This document shows, piece after piece, positions 1 to 10,183 of a stretch of 64,000 nt of DNA. A program made the translations under genes and the position numbers. This stretch comes from Artocarpus heterophyllus. Taxonomy: Eukaryota > Streptophyta > Magnoliopsida > Rosales > Moraceae. Where the stretch lies: the NCBI GenBank assembly GCA_025403435.1, contig CM046345.1, forward strand, positions 10,606,235 to 10,670,234. Reading direction: 5' to 3'. How positions within the stretch are numbered: the first letter of the stretch is position 1; the number at the start of each line of letters is the position of its first letter. Below the pieces are notes generated by a model. The model was not told the DNA's origin. It made no database searches and saw only the letters and a list, made by a program, of their open reading frames with translations.

Positions 1-589
1 CTAGGTAAAAGTAAAATGGTGTTTTGATTTGACGAGTAGACTGTTCTGTGTCAGGACGGTCCTACTCAAACTGTTTATCTATTTATTTATTTATTTATTT
101 AAGTTTCCTTGGAATAACTTCTAATAATGCTATGTTCCTTTGCGTTAAATGATTTTATAAAACTTAGTCCTACTGAGCCTTTCGCTCACGTTTTATTGTT
201 TTAAATTTCCCCCTAGGTGGTTCCCCCTTTAGGTTTGGAGAAGATTCTTCGGACCGAACTCAGGAGCAATAGGAGAATTTATTTATATTCTGTATTTATT
301 TAATCAGGGCATGTAAGATTTAACTTTATTTGTACTTGGACTGTAATTGTATTTATGATATTGTCAGATCCATGTGTGTGCACAAGTTGTGGGTTGTGGA
401 ACCCATATTCGCGGTTTTTATTCAATTATTATTATTTGCTAAATATTTACAAATTCGTTTATCAAATGTGGTGGAAAATCTCTTTATTTCTTACTTAATT
501 GGATTCTTAAACACTTAATTTTAATTAAATTCTCTTTTAATTAATCTAAATATTCCACCACGTCACCTCTCGTACTCCGGGGCGTGACA
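1..589 (+). repeat. 5' LTR of the Ty3 element (3' part only)
   Basis: This stretch repeats at 6625-7213 with a constant offset of 6624 and no indels. It ends in GGCGTGACA, directly before the primer site. About the first 1520 bases of this LTR lie outside the window. It includes an (ATTT)n run near 80-105. A short open frame at 330-518 occurs in both LTRs and is not treated as a gene. Confidence 0.9.
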
Positions 590-592
590 GAA

Positions 593-604
593 TGGTATCA
601 GAGC
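593..604 (+). other. tRNA primer binding site of the Ty3 element
   Basis: TGGTATCAGAGC, the usual complement to the 3' end of plant initiator tRNA-Met, begins three bases after the 5' LTR end. This is where minus-strand DNA synthesis would start. Confidence 0.9.
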
Positions 605-694
605 TCAAGGTTATGAACCTTGGGAATTGTGCACACATAGGTTTGACAATGAAATACCTCTGACAGTCCAAATTTTGTTTTCAGAAGTGAGAGA

Positions 695-1663
695 ATGGCA
701 CCTAGACGTCGTTCGACTGCTGACGCCGAGTTCGGAAATGATGAGAGCATGATGAGGTCTATGTTTGCGGCTTTCCGGCAGATGGCAGCCAGGACTAGAC
801 CGGAAGACTCCAGTGTTGGTAGTCGGCATGCTTTCTTTAAGGAATTCTGGCGGGCGTCTATTTCGACTTTTGATGGCAATGGGGATCCGCAGTTAGCAGA
901 GTATTGGTTGGATTCGATTTTAAAGCATCTAGATACCCTTGGTGTGCCTGAGGAGTATCGTGTGGAGTTTGCGGCGTATAAGCTCGAGGGTGGCGCTAAC
1001 ACCTGGTGGAAACAAACTAAGCGTCTGGAGCGCGGTGGCGATATTGGTTGGGACAAGTTCGAGGATCTGTTCTATGATCGGTATTTTCCGCAGGGATATA
1101 GAGATCAGAAAGCAGCTGAGTTTTATAGATTGCAGCAGGGTGATCTATCAGTTCGGGAGTATGAGGCAAAATTTAACGAGTTGGCTAGGTTTGCTCCATC
1201 AGCGGTGGCATCGGAGCGTGAAAAGTGTATCAAGTTTCAGGAAGGACTCAAGGCTCCTATTCGGCGGCAGTTGGTTGCTCTACGGCTTAGGAGTTTCAGA
1301 GAGCTTGTGTCGTCGGCTATCTCCGTGGAGAATGATTACGTGCAGTATTGTGAGGACCGAGCCAAGGCTTCAGGAGGACCGCAGAGGAGTGGCAGGAAGA
1401 GCATTAGTAGTCGTCCAGCTCCGGGGAAAGGCAAGCAAGGCGGTGCGACCAGTGGTAGTAGCAGTTCGTCTGGCAGCGGGCGCAGCAATCCCTACAGCTT
1501 TCATTGTCATTTCTGTCAGCAGCCCGGACACATCAAGAGGAATTGCCCGATCAGGAGTGCTCATCTTGGATCGCAGACCGGGGAGGATGCCAGTCGTTCA
1601 TCTCAGCCTCAGCCTCAGACCCTACCTCCGCCTCCGCAGTACCCGCAGTTGCAGTATCTGTAG
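695..1663 (+). CDS. gag: Gag polyprotein of the Ty3 element
   Basis: Encodes 322 residues: the nucleocapsid/capsid precursor of the retrotransposon particle. A Retrotrans_gag-type region (roughly residues 50-190, with the typical WW and YF aromatic pairs) is followed by a Ser/Gly-rich basic linker and a CCHC zinc knuckle at residues 271-284 (Cys-x2-Cys-x4-His-x4-Cys). It ends at a TAG (1661-1663) that lies in the same reading frame as the downstream protease-RT frame. The frame stays open on both sides, so the stop probably arose from CAG in a formerly continuous gag-pol ORF. The start is the first ATG after the primer site. The domain itself is intact, so particle protein could still be made. 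Confidence 0.88.
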   Translation: MAPRRRSTADAEFGNDESMMRSMFAAFRQMAARTRPEDSSVGSRHAFFKEFWRASISTFDGNGDPQLAEYWLDSILKHLDTLGVPEEYRVEFAAYKLEGGANTWWKQTKRLERGGDIGWDKFEDLFYDRYFPQGYRDQKAAEFYRLQQGDLSVREYEAKFNELARFAPSAVASEREKCIKFQEGLKAPIRRQLVALRLRSFRELVSSAISVENDYVQYCEDRAKASGGPQRSGRKSISSRPAPGKGKQGGATSGSSSSSGSGRSNPYSFHCHFCQQPGHIKRNCPIRSAHLGSQTGEDASRSSQPQPQTLPPPPQYPQLQYL

Positions 1664-4051
1664 TTTTCTCCTCAGCAATTCTCACATCCGGCACGGGGGC
1701 AGCAGCCGCAGCATTTTCAGCGCAGTGTTCCTCAGTATAGAACGTCGAGTACAGGTAGTGTGCAGTCGTCTCCATCTCAGCAGCATCGGCCGAGTAATCC
1801 AGGACCCAGTAATGTTGGTAGAGGAAAAGGGAAAGCGCCAGTGCAGGTTCATGCAATGGCATCTGGAGGGTTAGATTCTCAGACTGGTAACGCGGTTGTC
1901 GATGGTATGATTTTGGTTTCCAGAGCTTTAGCTCGCGTTTTATTTGATACCGGTGCCTCTCGTTCTCTCATTTCGAGTTCTTTTGTACATGCCTTGGGAT
2001 TAGAAGTAGAAGAGTTTAATGAACCCCTAGTTATAACTTCTCCCTTGGGGCGGGTGTGTGTAAATTGTATGTGTAAATCTTGTAAAATAAAGATTGGGGA
2101 TGAGATTTTGAAAAGTGATTTGATTGTACTCCCCATGAGTTCCTATGATGTGATTTTAGGGATGGACTGGTTGTCCAGGTATAGTGCAGTTGTGGACTGC
2201 CAACTTAGAAAAGTGACCCTAGTGTCTGATAGGGGGACGGTAATCACTTACCAGGGTGGTGGTGATTGGCTAATGAGTGAGCGCCTTATAAAGTCGTGTC
2301 TAGGAGGGCGAAGGAATCTAGGTTGTTGTGCTTTTCTTGCCAACCTGGATTACGAGCCCTATGTTTCGAGTAGTAGTGTAGCGATTCTGGTGGTTGATGA
2401 GTTCGAGGATGTTTTCCCCGACGAGTTATCAGGGTTACCACCGCATCGGGAGATTGAGTTTGGTATCGAGTTGTTTCCAGGGACATCACCAATTTCTATG
2501 GCACCTTATCGGATGGCGCCAGCAGAAATGAAGGAATTGAGGAAGCAACTTCAGGAGCTTGCTGATAAAGGATATATTCGGAATAGCACATCTCCGTGGG
2601 GAGCACCAGTTTTGTTCGCTAAGAAGCACGATGGGACTCTCAGGTTGTGTGTGGATTATCGGCAGCTGAATCGTGTTACGGTAAAGAACAAGTATCCCTT
2701 GCCTAGGATTGATGAGCTATTTGATCAGTTGGGAGGTTCGCGATACTTCTCGAAGATTGATTTGCGTTCAGGTTATCATCAGCTCAGGATCAAGGAAGAG
2801 GATATTCCCAAGACAGCTTTTAGGACTCGGTATGGGCACTTTGAGTTTCTGGGTCATGTCATCTCGGAGCATGGTATTTCAGTGGATCCGTCCAAGATTG
2901 AAGCTATATTGGAGTGGGAACGACCAAGGAATGTAGCGGAGATTCGCAGCTTCTTAGGTCTTGCTGGATATTACAGGAAATTTGTAAAGGAGTTTTCGAA
3001 GATTGCAGCTCCGTTGACGAGATTGATCAAGAAAAATGTCAGGTTTGAGTGGGATGAAGATTGTGAGCTTGCTTTTCAGGAATTGAAGAACCGGTTGACT
3101 TCAGCTCCAGTGTTGGTTATTCCTAGTAGTAATGAGCCGTATGAGGTTTATGCTGATGCTTCAGGGCGTGGGCTTGGATGCGTGTTGATGCAGCATGGAC
3201 GTGTGGTTACGTACGGATCGAGACAGCTACGACCTCACGAGCGGAATTATCCTACTCACGATTTAGAGCTTGCGGCGGTGATCTACGCGCTGAAGATTTG
3301 GAGATGTTACTTGTATGGAGCATCGTTTCAGGTCTTCTCCGATCACAAGAGTTTGAGGTATTTGTTCACTCAGAGGGATCTCAATCTGAGGCAGCGCAGA
3401 TGGGTAGAGTACATGGAGGATTATGATTTCGCGTTGCAGTATCATCCCGGGAAGGCTAATGTAGTCGCGGATGCGCTTAGCAGGAAGTCTTCAGGGATTC
3501 TCGCTTGTTTGATTTTTGAGGACTGGAGCAGGGATGCGACAGTGAGTGAGTATCGGCTACTGTATCATGAAGACGGTGATCGAGTTTCGTTATATCATGT
3601 GGAAGCGACTCCAGTTCTTGTTCGGATGGTGAAGCAAAGTCAGTGGCAGGATCGACATTTGCAGGGGATTTGGTCGCGGATTCAGAACGGGAAGCAGTTC
3701 GAGGAATGGAGCGTGCATGCAGATGGATCGTTGTACTTCTGGGAGCGTCTTGCAGTTCCAGTTATCGCCGAGGTGACGAAAGCCGTTCTAGATGAAGCTC
3801 ATAGGTCTCAGTTTGCTATTCATCCGGGGAGCACCAAGATGTATCGTGATTTGAAGAGGCACTATTGGTGGAGAGGCATGAAGAAAGATGTTCGCGAGTA
3901 CGTGGCCAAGTGTTCGACGTGTCTTCAGGTGAAAGTTGAGCATCAGAAGCCTGCAGGTCAGCTTCAGCCGCTTCCTATTCCAGGGTGGAAAATGGGAGCA
4001 TGTGACGATGGATTTTCTCACAGGTTTGCCGAGGACGGCGCAGCGGCATGA
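1664..4051 (+). pseudogene. pol: pol of the Ty3 element: protease, RT (deleted core), RNase H, integrase N-terminus
   Basis: Same frame as gag, continuing after its stop. The aspartic protease active site FDTGAS is at 1943-1960. Reverse transcriptase follows from about 2520, with the [11 protein letters not shown] and DLRSGYHQ blocks. The sequence then jumps at about 2843-2852 from the YGHFEFL block directly to GHVIS, so roughly 75-80 residues including the catalytic Asp-Asp motif are missing. The deletion keeps the frame. RNase H (about 3130-3480) has the YADAS start and the [14 protein letters not shown] end. An integrase HHCC zinc finger lies at about 3800-3930. The frame is lost at an A run (3989-3992), giving a false C-terminus at 4051. 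Confidence 0.9.
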
Positions 4052-5061
4052 TGCAGTTTGGGTTGTGGTCGATAGGTTGACGAAATCGATGCATTTCATT
4101 CCGTTTAGGTCGACGTGTTCGAGGAAGATTCTCGGGGAGTTGTATATGCAGAACATTGTGAGGTTGCATGGAGTTTCCTTTATCCATCACCTCTGATCGA
4201 GACACCAGGTTTAATGCTAAGTACTGGAGGAGTTTTCAGGAGGCTTTGGGTACGGATTTGAACTTCAGTACGGCGTTTCATCCTCAGACGGATGGGCAGT
4301 CTGAGCAGGGTTATTCAGGTTCTCGAGGATATGTTGCGTGCTTGTGCGTTGGACTTCGGCAGGAAATTGGAAGCAATGTTTGCATTTAGCGGAGTTCGCG
4401 TACAACAATAGTTATCAGGCGAGTATCGGTATGGCACCATTTGAGGCATTGTATGGGCGACCGTGTCGGTCACCTGTGTGTTGGGCCGAGCCGGAAGATA
4501 GAGTTATTCTTGGGCCAGATGAGATTCGTGACAGCAACGAGAAAGTCACGGTGATTCGGGATCGGTTGAGAGCAGCTCAGAGTCGGCAGAAGAGCTACGC
4601 AGGATAGGAGACGTAGACCCTTAGAGTTCGCGGTTGGAGATTTTGTTCTCTTGAAGGTGTTCGCCTCGTAAGGGAACTATGCGGTTCGGAGTGAGTGGGA
4701 AGCTCGCGCCGAGGTATATTGGGCCGTTCGAGATCACTCAGCGTGTTGGTGTGGTCGCTTATCGGCTTAACCTTCCGCCTGAACTTTTTCATGTGCACGA
4801 TGTGTCTATGTGTCGATGCTTAGGAAATGTCCACCTGGGCAGGATAAGATAGTTTCGTTTCGCGATGTACAGGTTCAGAAGGATACGACGTACGAAGAAG
4901 TGCCGATTCAGATTATCGAACGGAAAGTGATTAGCTTGCGTCGTCGTGAGATACCGTTGGTAAAGGTTGTGTGGCAGCATCACGGTGTTGATGAAGCCAC
5001 TTGGGAATTAGAGTCGAGTATGCGGGAATTGTATCCGCATTTGTTTTGCTTTTTGAGATGA
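3985..5061 (+). pseudogene. Integrase core and chromodomain of the Ty3 element, multiply frameshifted
   Basis: Integrase core pieces are readable only by switching frame: the TMDF block near 4005 (first catalytic Asp), TSDRDTRF near 4190 (second Asp) and the HPQTDGQSE block near 4275-4305 (catalytic Glu). The C-terminal part (4810-5061) has a chromodomain-like stretch (LVKVVWQHHGVDEATWE) ending shortly before a TGA. By eye there are six single-base gains, each in a short run (3989-3992, 4174-4176, 4308-4310, 4367-4368, 4602-4603, 4660-4661), and one single-base loss near 4803-4808. No functional integrase can be made. The chromodomain would have directed integration to marked chromatin. Confidence 0.85.
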
Positions 5062-5091
5062 GTTGTAAATTTCGAGGACGAAATTTCTTTT

Positions 5092-5103
5092 AGGGGTGGA
5101 GAG
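5092..5103 (+). other. Polypurine tract of the Ty3 element
   Basis: AGGGGTGGAGAG lies one base before the TGTAAC start of the 3' LTR. This is the expected place for the plus-strand primer. Confidence 0.8.
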
Positions 5104-5104
5104 C

Positions 5105-7213
5105 TGTAACGTCCCAAAATTTATTTAATGTTAATGTACTATAAATGATGAATTAGTGTGCCATAATTAACGTTTTAACATTTATTAGACTATTTGGTTG
5201 GATTTTTGAAATTTTGGTTGTTTTGTTAAATTGATGTGTTCAAAAGATTTCTTATTGATTTAAAATGATGTTTTGAGTTTTAAAACACCACAATTTGTAA
5301 AATGTTAAAATACTCCGTTTTGTAAAACTGTGGGCGGCACATGGTTTTCGCACAGTAAAACCGCCCACCGATTTTCTCTATTTATTTCCTTCCTTCCTCT
5401 CTCTCTCCTCACTCTCCCGTGACATTCTCTCTCTTCTCTCTCTCTCTCTCGGCAGCCTCTCTCTCAAATTTTTGAAACCACATTCGAATCCAAGCTTCGG
5501 AACAGCAAGGAGGAAGCTCGGGGACGTGATTCGGCAACCGAGAACGCGGATTGAAGCTTCGATTCGAGGTTAGATTCGAAATTTCTAAACTTTTTACAAA
5601 ATTTTCAATTTTGTGTGTTTTTGAAATCTAAGTTTGTTTTAGCTTAGAAAACCGTGGATTTGTGTTAAATGAGCTTAGAACAACTAGAATCTAAGCCTAG
5701 ATTGAAGAAAAACAGATTGAATTCAAGATTTTTCATTTTTCTCCTCTTTTTCTCATTTTCGGATTTTTGAGGATTTTGAGTTTAAATGTTGTTTAAATGA
5801 TTCCAAACATGTTCTAGAATGTTTTTCTATCAACTATAGTTGTTTTTCATGCCTGGGATTTGAGAAAAACAGGTTAGAAACAAGATTTGGATTTTAGGGA
5901 TCGAGAAACCCGTGGCTGGGATTTCTGGGTTTTCCCAGTTCGGCAGGCCGAAGTTCATGTTCGGCAGGCCGGAGTGATGATCGGCAGGCCGGTGTTCTTC
6001 CGACCGGCAGGCCGAATCTGGAGAAATGTTCGGCAGGCCGAAGCAGGGCGTCCGGCAGGCCGACCGAGGCATGGAAAATTTTGTGATTTTCACCCGTTTT
6101 CACTGTTTTGAACCCTGATTTAAATCCCAACCTTATAGAATGATTTTAAAGGTACAAATGGCACACTAGGACATCATGAAATGATTTAGTAACATAGAAT
6201 GTCTCGAACTAGATATTGATTGACTTAGTTGGTATCTAGGATTGTTCGTGGTTCCGTGGAGCTAACGTATAGCGGACCAGGATTACGGTGTGGGGCACCG
6301 GCACGAGTACTGAGGTAGGACTTCTATCCTATTTCTTTGGTAGCCTGGTTTTGAAATGATTTGGCTTTGAAAATGATTTCTATCAAAATGTTTTCAACGG
6401 TTGTTTGAAAATGGTTTTATCGGTTATATTTTAATATACCGTAATTATGAAATGAACTTCATAACAAATATAACTGACAACACTCGGTAATTGGGTTTTG
6501 AATGACAATGATAATAAACACTAAGGCATGATGCCATATCAGAGATCGGGTCGTGTAGCGATCGACCTTGGGGGCAGGTCCCGAAACCCAGCTGGGCCAC
6601 TACGGTGGTGATATCATGGTTTGCCTAGGTAAAAGTAAAATGGTGTTTTGATTTGACGAGTAGACTGTTCTGTGTCAGAACGGTCCTACTCAAACTGTTT
6701 ATCTATTTATTTATTTATTTATTTAAGTTTCCTTGGAATAACTTCTAATAATGCTATGTTCCTTTGCGTTAAATGATTTTATAAAACTTAGTCCTACTGA
6801 GCCTTTCGCTCACGTTTTATTGTTTTAAATTTCCCCCTAGGTGGTTCCCCCTTTAGGTTTGGAGAAGATTCTTCGGACCGAACTCAGGAGCAATAGGAGA
6901 ATTTATTTATATTCTGTATTTATTTAATCAGGGCATGTAAGATTTAACTTTATTTGTACTTGGACTGTAATTGTATTTATGATATTGTCAGATCCATGTG
7001 TGTGCACAAGTTGTGGGTTGTGGAACCCATATTCGCGGTTTTTATTCAATTATTATTATTTGCTAAATATTTACAAATTCGTTTATCAAATGTGGTGGGA
7101 AATCTCTTTATTTCTTACTTAATTGGATTCTTAAACACTTAATTTTAATTAAATTCTCTTTTAATTAATCTAAATATTCCGTCATGTCACCTCCCGTACT
7201 CCGAGGCGTGACA
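5105..7213 (+). repeat. 3' LTR of the Ty3 element (complete, about 2.1 kb)
   Basis: Starts TGTAACGTCCC and ends GGCGTGACA. A CT-rich microsatellite at about 5396-5465 and a cluster of palindromic GC-rich 12-mers at 5941-6062 lie in what is probably the transcribed leader. The last 589 bases match the 5' LTR at 1-589. Confidence 0.92.
5941..6062 (+). repeat. Six copies of a palindromic CGGCAGGCCG motif
   Basis: CGGCAGGCCG occurs at 5941, 5962, 5982, 6005, 6031 and 6053. The fuller form TCGGCAGGCCGA is a perfect inverted repeat of 5+5 around AG. It is strikingly GC-rich compared with the surrounding LTR. The same motif in the opposite sense recurs in LTR-D (near 15291-15364 and 37028-37105). 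Confidence 0.85.
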
Positions 7214-7218
7214 TTGAC
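7214..7218. other. Right target-site duplication of the Ty3 element
   Basis: TTGAC follows the LTR end. The paralogous position in S2 (28955-28959) reads ACTCG-TTGAC-ACGGG without an element, so TTGAC is the likely 5-bp target. The left copy lies outside the window. Confidence 0.6.
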
Positions 7219-7259
7219 ATGGGTGGCCGTGAGCTTTAACTAGCACTACCATGCGAACT

Positions 7260-7860
7260 TTGTAAGATCCCTATGAATTTTCACATTCTGCACTCAACTA
7301 CACCGCTTCTGTCCTTCCACGCACATGAGTCTTCCATGCTGTGCAGTAGTGTCAAAAGATGCTCTAGAGTCCAACACGTAAAAATCAATGGGACTATTAA
7401 CTGCCAAAGCATTTTGTACCTCATTGGTGACCAAGTTTGCCGTTTCTTTTCCCTTATCATCATTCTTCTTTGGTGCTCTGTAGTTCTTCTTAAGATGACC
7501 AGTTCTACTATAATTCCAACATTCCACATTCCTTCTAGACCTGGATTTGCTTTTACTATTCCTTAACCTCCTTCTGCCATTCTTGTTAGAGTTCTTCTCA
7601 AATGTTCTATCCAACTGTCCACATTTAGGACAGAACTCGATGTTGATGCCAATCTTTACGTGAATATTTTATGTGAACTTCCTCCACAAAAATTTGATTC
7701 TTGATGTCACTAAACTTCAACTTCTCCTTGCCTATAAAGTTCCTAATCGTAGCGCTAACAGGCTCCCAACTGTTTGTTAGAGATGCCAAAAGAATGAGGG
7801 CATGTAACATATCATCAAAATCAATTTCAATAGAAGACAATTGAAGGTCATGCTAAATTT
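7260..7860 (-). pseudogene. Ty1/copia gag-protease remnant (S1 copy)
   Basis: The minus strand encodes pieces resembling the C-terminal half of a copia Gag and the start of protease: a capsid-like tail, a basic RRRLRNSKSKSRSRR stretch, a knuckle of the type CxxYxxxxHxxxxY in which two of the expected cysteines are tyrosine, and a protease-like VLDSRAS where the catalytic Gly is Arg. One frameshift near 7615-7625 separates the two halves. No integrase or RT follows. Confidence 0.7.
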
Positions 7861-8136
7861 ATTACCGGGAAGGTCGATTCCTAAAATCCTCTGTGTGGGG
7901 TGATATTTTGAAGGATGTTAAATTTGGCTTCATATTTCTTAACATAATTAAGAGTTGATACCTTGAGGCTGGTTAATAGAACAAAGAGTTTATACTTTGA
8001 GGGGTTTTTGACATTTTTCATGTTCCAAATTCATACTTTGAGAAACCAAAACTTGGCTCCACCACAATCCACAAACTTTGTATGTGATGTATGACTCAGG
8101 GAGGGATTAGGACGTCACCATTGTTGGCCATGTTAT
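7861..8136. other. Spacer between copia remnant and LTR-C (S1)
   Basis: Non-coding, repeated at 29582-29877 and 56311-56602. It contains two near copies of a GTTGATACTTTGAGG-type phrase about 35 bases apart. No gene is seen. Confidence 0.5.
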
Positions 8137-10003
8137 TGTCACGACTCGTCGAACGGGGGCCACAATGTGGTGGTTTAATTAAAATAATTAAATAAAATAG
8201 GAAAGTAATTGAATAACCTGCTCAGCCAAAATCACATCAATGATAATAATCATCGTCACGTGGAGCTCTATCCACGAAGGAAGCTATGTAATTTAATTAC
8301 AAATAAAATGACAAGACTGACATCATCATTTAAAAATAATACTATGAGACTCACATTGATATTGGGACAAGTTGTACAGTACATATATCATACAACAGTC
8401 TTAAAGAGAAATACTATTTTTGCTCAAAACTTCTTGATCATCGAACTCAGTCCAAATGCTACTGGTTTCGCAAACCTAGGAAGAAAATTTTTAAAACAAT
8501 AAAACGTAAGCAAAAGGCTCAGTAGGATAGTCTGTTAAAATCACATTATTCAAAACGTGTAGTTCTAAATAAAAGAATTGTTTTCAAATCATTCTTATTG
8601 AAACAAAATCACAAGATCTTAACAAAATAAAAAAAATACTTACTTGTATGAAACTTGATAAAACACCACCGTATGGGTTTTGAGAATTAAAAAAATATCA
8701 AAACACAATTTCTTAGATGCTTAAATTAATTTCAAAACCAAAACAGAAATTATTCTTAAAAATCAATTAAGAATTAAACCTGGCCAAAATCATTATAAAG
8801 TGGGCTACCAATGAGGGGGTAGGAAATTTCCTACCTTAATATTTAAAATTCAAATACCATTAGCTTTGACAAAAAATTTAACGTAAGCTCATTGTCAAAA
8901 AACCTTAAAAATACATTTAAAATCAGTGATAATGCTCAATCAAATATCATTATATTAATTTAATTATTAGTGTGTTAATTTACGTAAAAATAATCATAAT
9001 ACACAGGCATTGACTCCTCATGATTTTTGAACACAAACATGAAATTCTGAAAGTATTTCCAAATTAAAAATGGCAGAAAAGAAGCTATGAAACATCAAGG
9101 AAACAATCCAGCATGAGTGGAGGAGCTTTTTTGGCTCGAGGACAGTGGCAGCCATCATTGGCCACACCCCCAGTCAAGGCACGGTCGATTGCCCTCCTAG
9201 GCGAGCTAGGTAGAACTAACTTTCCCCCTCTCGCGACAAAACCTATTCCAAGTCAGATTTTTTGATACCAAACCACTTTCTAATACATAAAAACACCTTA
9301 AGCCACCTTATTCATCAATATAAATCATAGATAAACATTTTTCCTAAATTTTTTATGCTCAAAATACAATCTGAAACCAAAAATCAAAACTTTACAAAAC
9401 CTAAACCAAGAACATAATCAAAGCAAACGTGGATGTTCTAATAACTTATAGAAAATCCATATTTAATTGAAGAAACAAGATGAAAATTTTAAAAACAAAT
9501 TCGTATATTAAAAACATAAAATTTTTGGAGCTAGGGATTTGAGATACTAACCTCATTTTTAGAAGAACAAGAAGGAAATTACGTCAAACTTGAGCACTAG
9601 TGTTTATATGGAATTAGAGGCCAAATAGATAGTTTTTCTCTTCTTTTTCTTTGAGTTTTTTAAACTAAGTTTGAAAAGGTGAAAGAGAGAGAGACGAGAT
9701 AGAAAGAGGGAGAGAGAGAGGCTTGTGTCTGATATGTGCTTTGAGGGTTTTTTTTTTTTTTTTTTTTAACGTCTAAGCTAATTTGAGACAAACATGACAA
9801 TTCTTGTAACAAGAGACAAGTAGCATTGGCAAAAGTGTCATTTGATATTTAAAAAACCCAAAAATCAGGTTTGAAATTGACTTTGGGGTTAAAATAAACA
9901 ATGCAACTTAATTTAACTAAAATTAACAACTTAATCACACTTGGCACACTAAACAAGTTAAATTAGCATAATTAATTTTCAATTAAAATTCATGGGCGTT
10001 ACA
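8137..10003 (-). mobile_element. LTR-C, likely solo LTR (S1 left copy)
   Basis: About 1.87 kb, bounded on the plus strand by TGTCACGACTCG and GGGCGTTACA, a TG...CA pair with near-inverted ends typical of plant Ty3-type LTRs. Neither end carries a primer site or polypurine tract, so it is probably a solo LTR. It holds a poly(T) run near 9750-9768 and a GA-rich tract near 9685-9720. An open frame at 8209-8502 is repeated in other copies only because the DNA is duplicated. Confidence 0.65.
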
Positions 10004-10183
10004 GTGGACCACAGAGGAGGTGGAGTTGAAGTTGGAGGGGGTGCTGGAAGGTCTCGACCTTGAAAGGGACAATGAATGCGAATAATGTGGCAAATGCAGT
10101 GGTGTTTTTGGAGTTAAAAGCGGAGTTTTGGCAGTGCAGGATTTAGCTATCGATGGTGGTAATATAATGTAGTTGGTCATCAT
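10004..10183 (-). pseudogene. N-terminal ORF fragment cut by LTR-C (S1 left copy)
   Basis: Reading leftwards from ATG at 10183, about 60 codons rich in Ser, Thr, Pro and Leu with few acidic residues run straight into the LTR-C end. The composition resembles an organelle transit peptide, but I recognise no mature domain. Five copies exist in the window because the unit is duplicated. It is probably the first exon of a gene broken by LTR-C; function unknown. Confidence 0.35.

Larger units (their letters stand above)
1..7213 (+). mobile_element. Ty3/gypsy chromovirus (Tekay-like), left end outside window
   Basis: LTR retrotransposon running left to right: part of the 5' LTR, a tRNA-Met primer site, gag, protease, reverse transcriptase, RNase H, integrase, a C-terminal chromodomain, a polypurine tract and a complete 3' LTR. 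Pol order (PR-RT-RH-INT) defines Ty3/gypsy. The chromodomain after integrase defines chromoviruses, and the Tekay/Del-like clade is my inference from the style of the LTR ends and chromodomain. The two LTRs share about 589 bases in the window with no gap and about seven mismatches by eye, all transitions, so the insertion is young. The element cannot be autonomous: it has an in-frame stop after gag, lacks the RT catalytic motif and has a frameshifted integrase. Confidence 0.92.

Noticed and set aside
330..518. 62-codon open frame in the Ty3 LTR (also 6954-7142)
   Set aside because: Present in both LTRs, AT-rich, start codon not ATG, no domain.
8209..8502. 97-codon open frame repeated at 29950 and 56675
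   Set aside because: It lies inside LTR-C and recurs only because the unit is duplicated; no domain, and copies vary without regard to coding.
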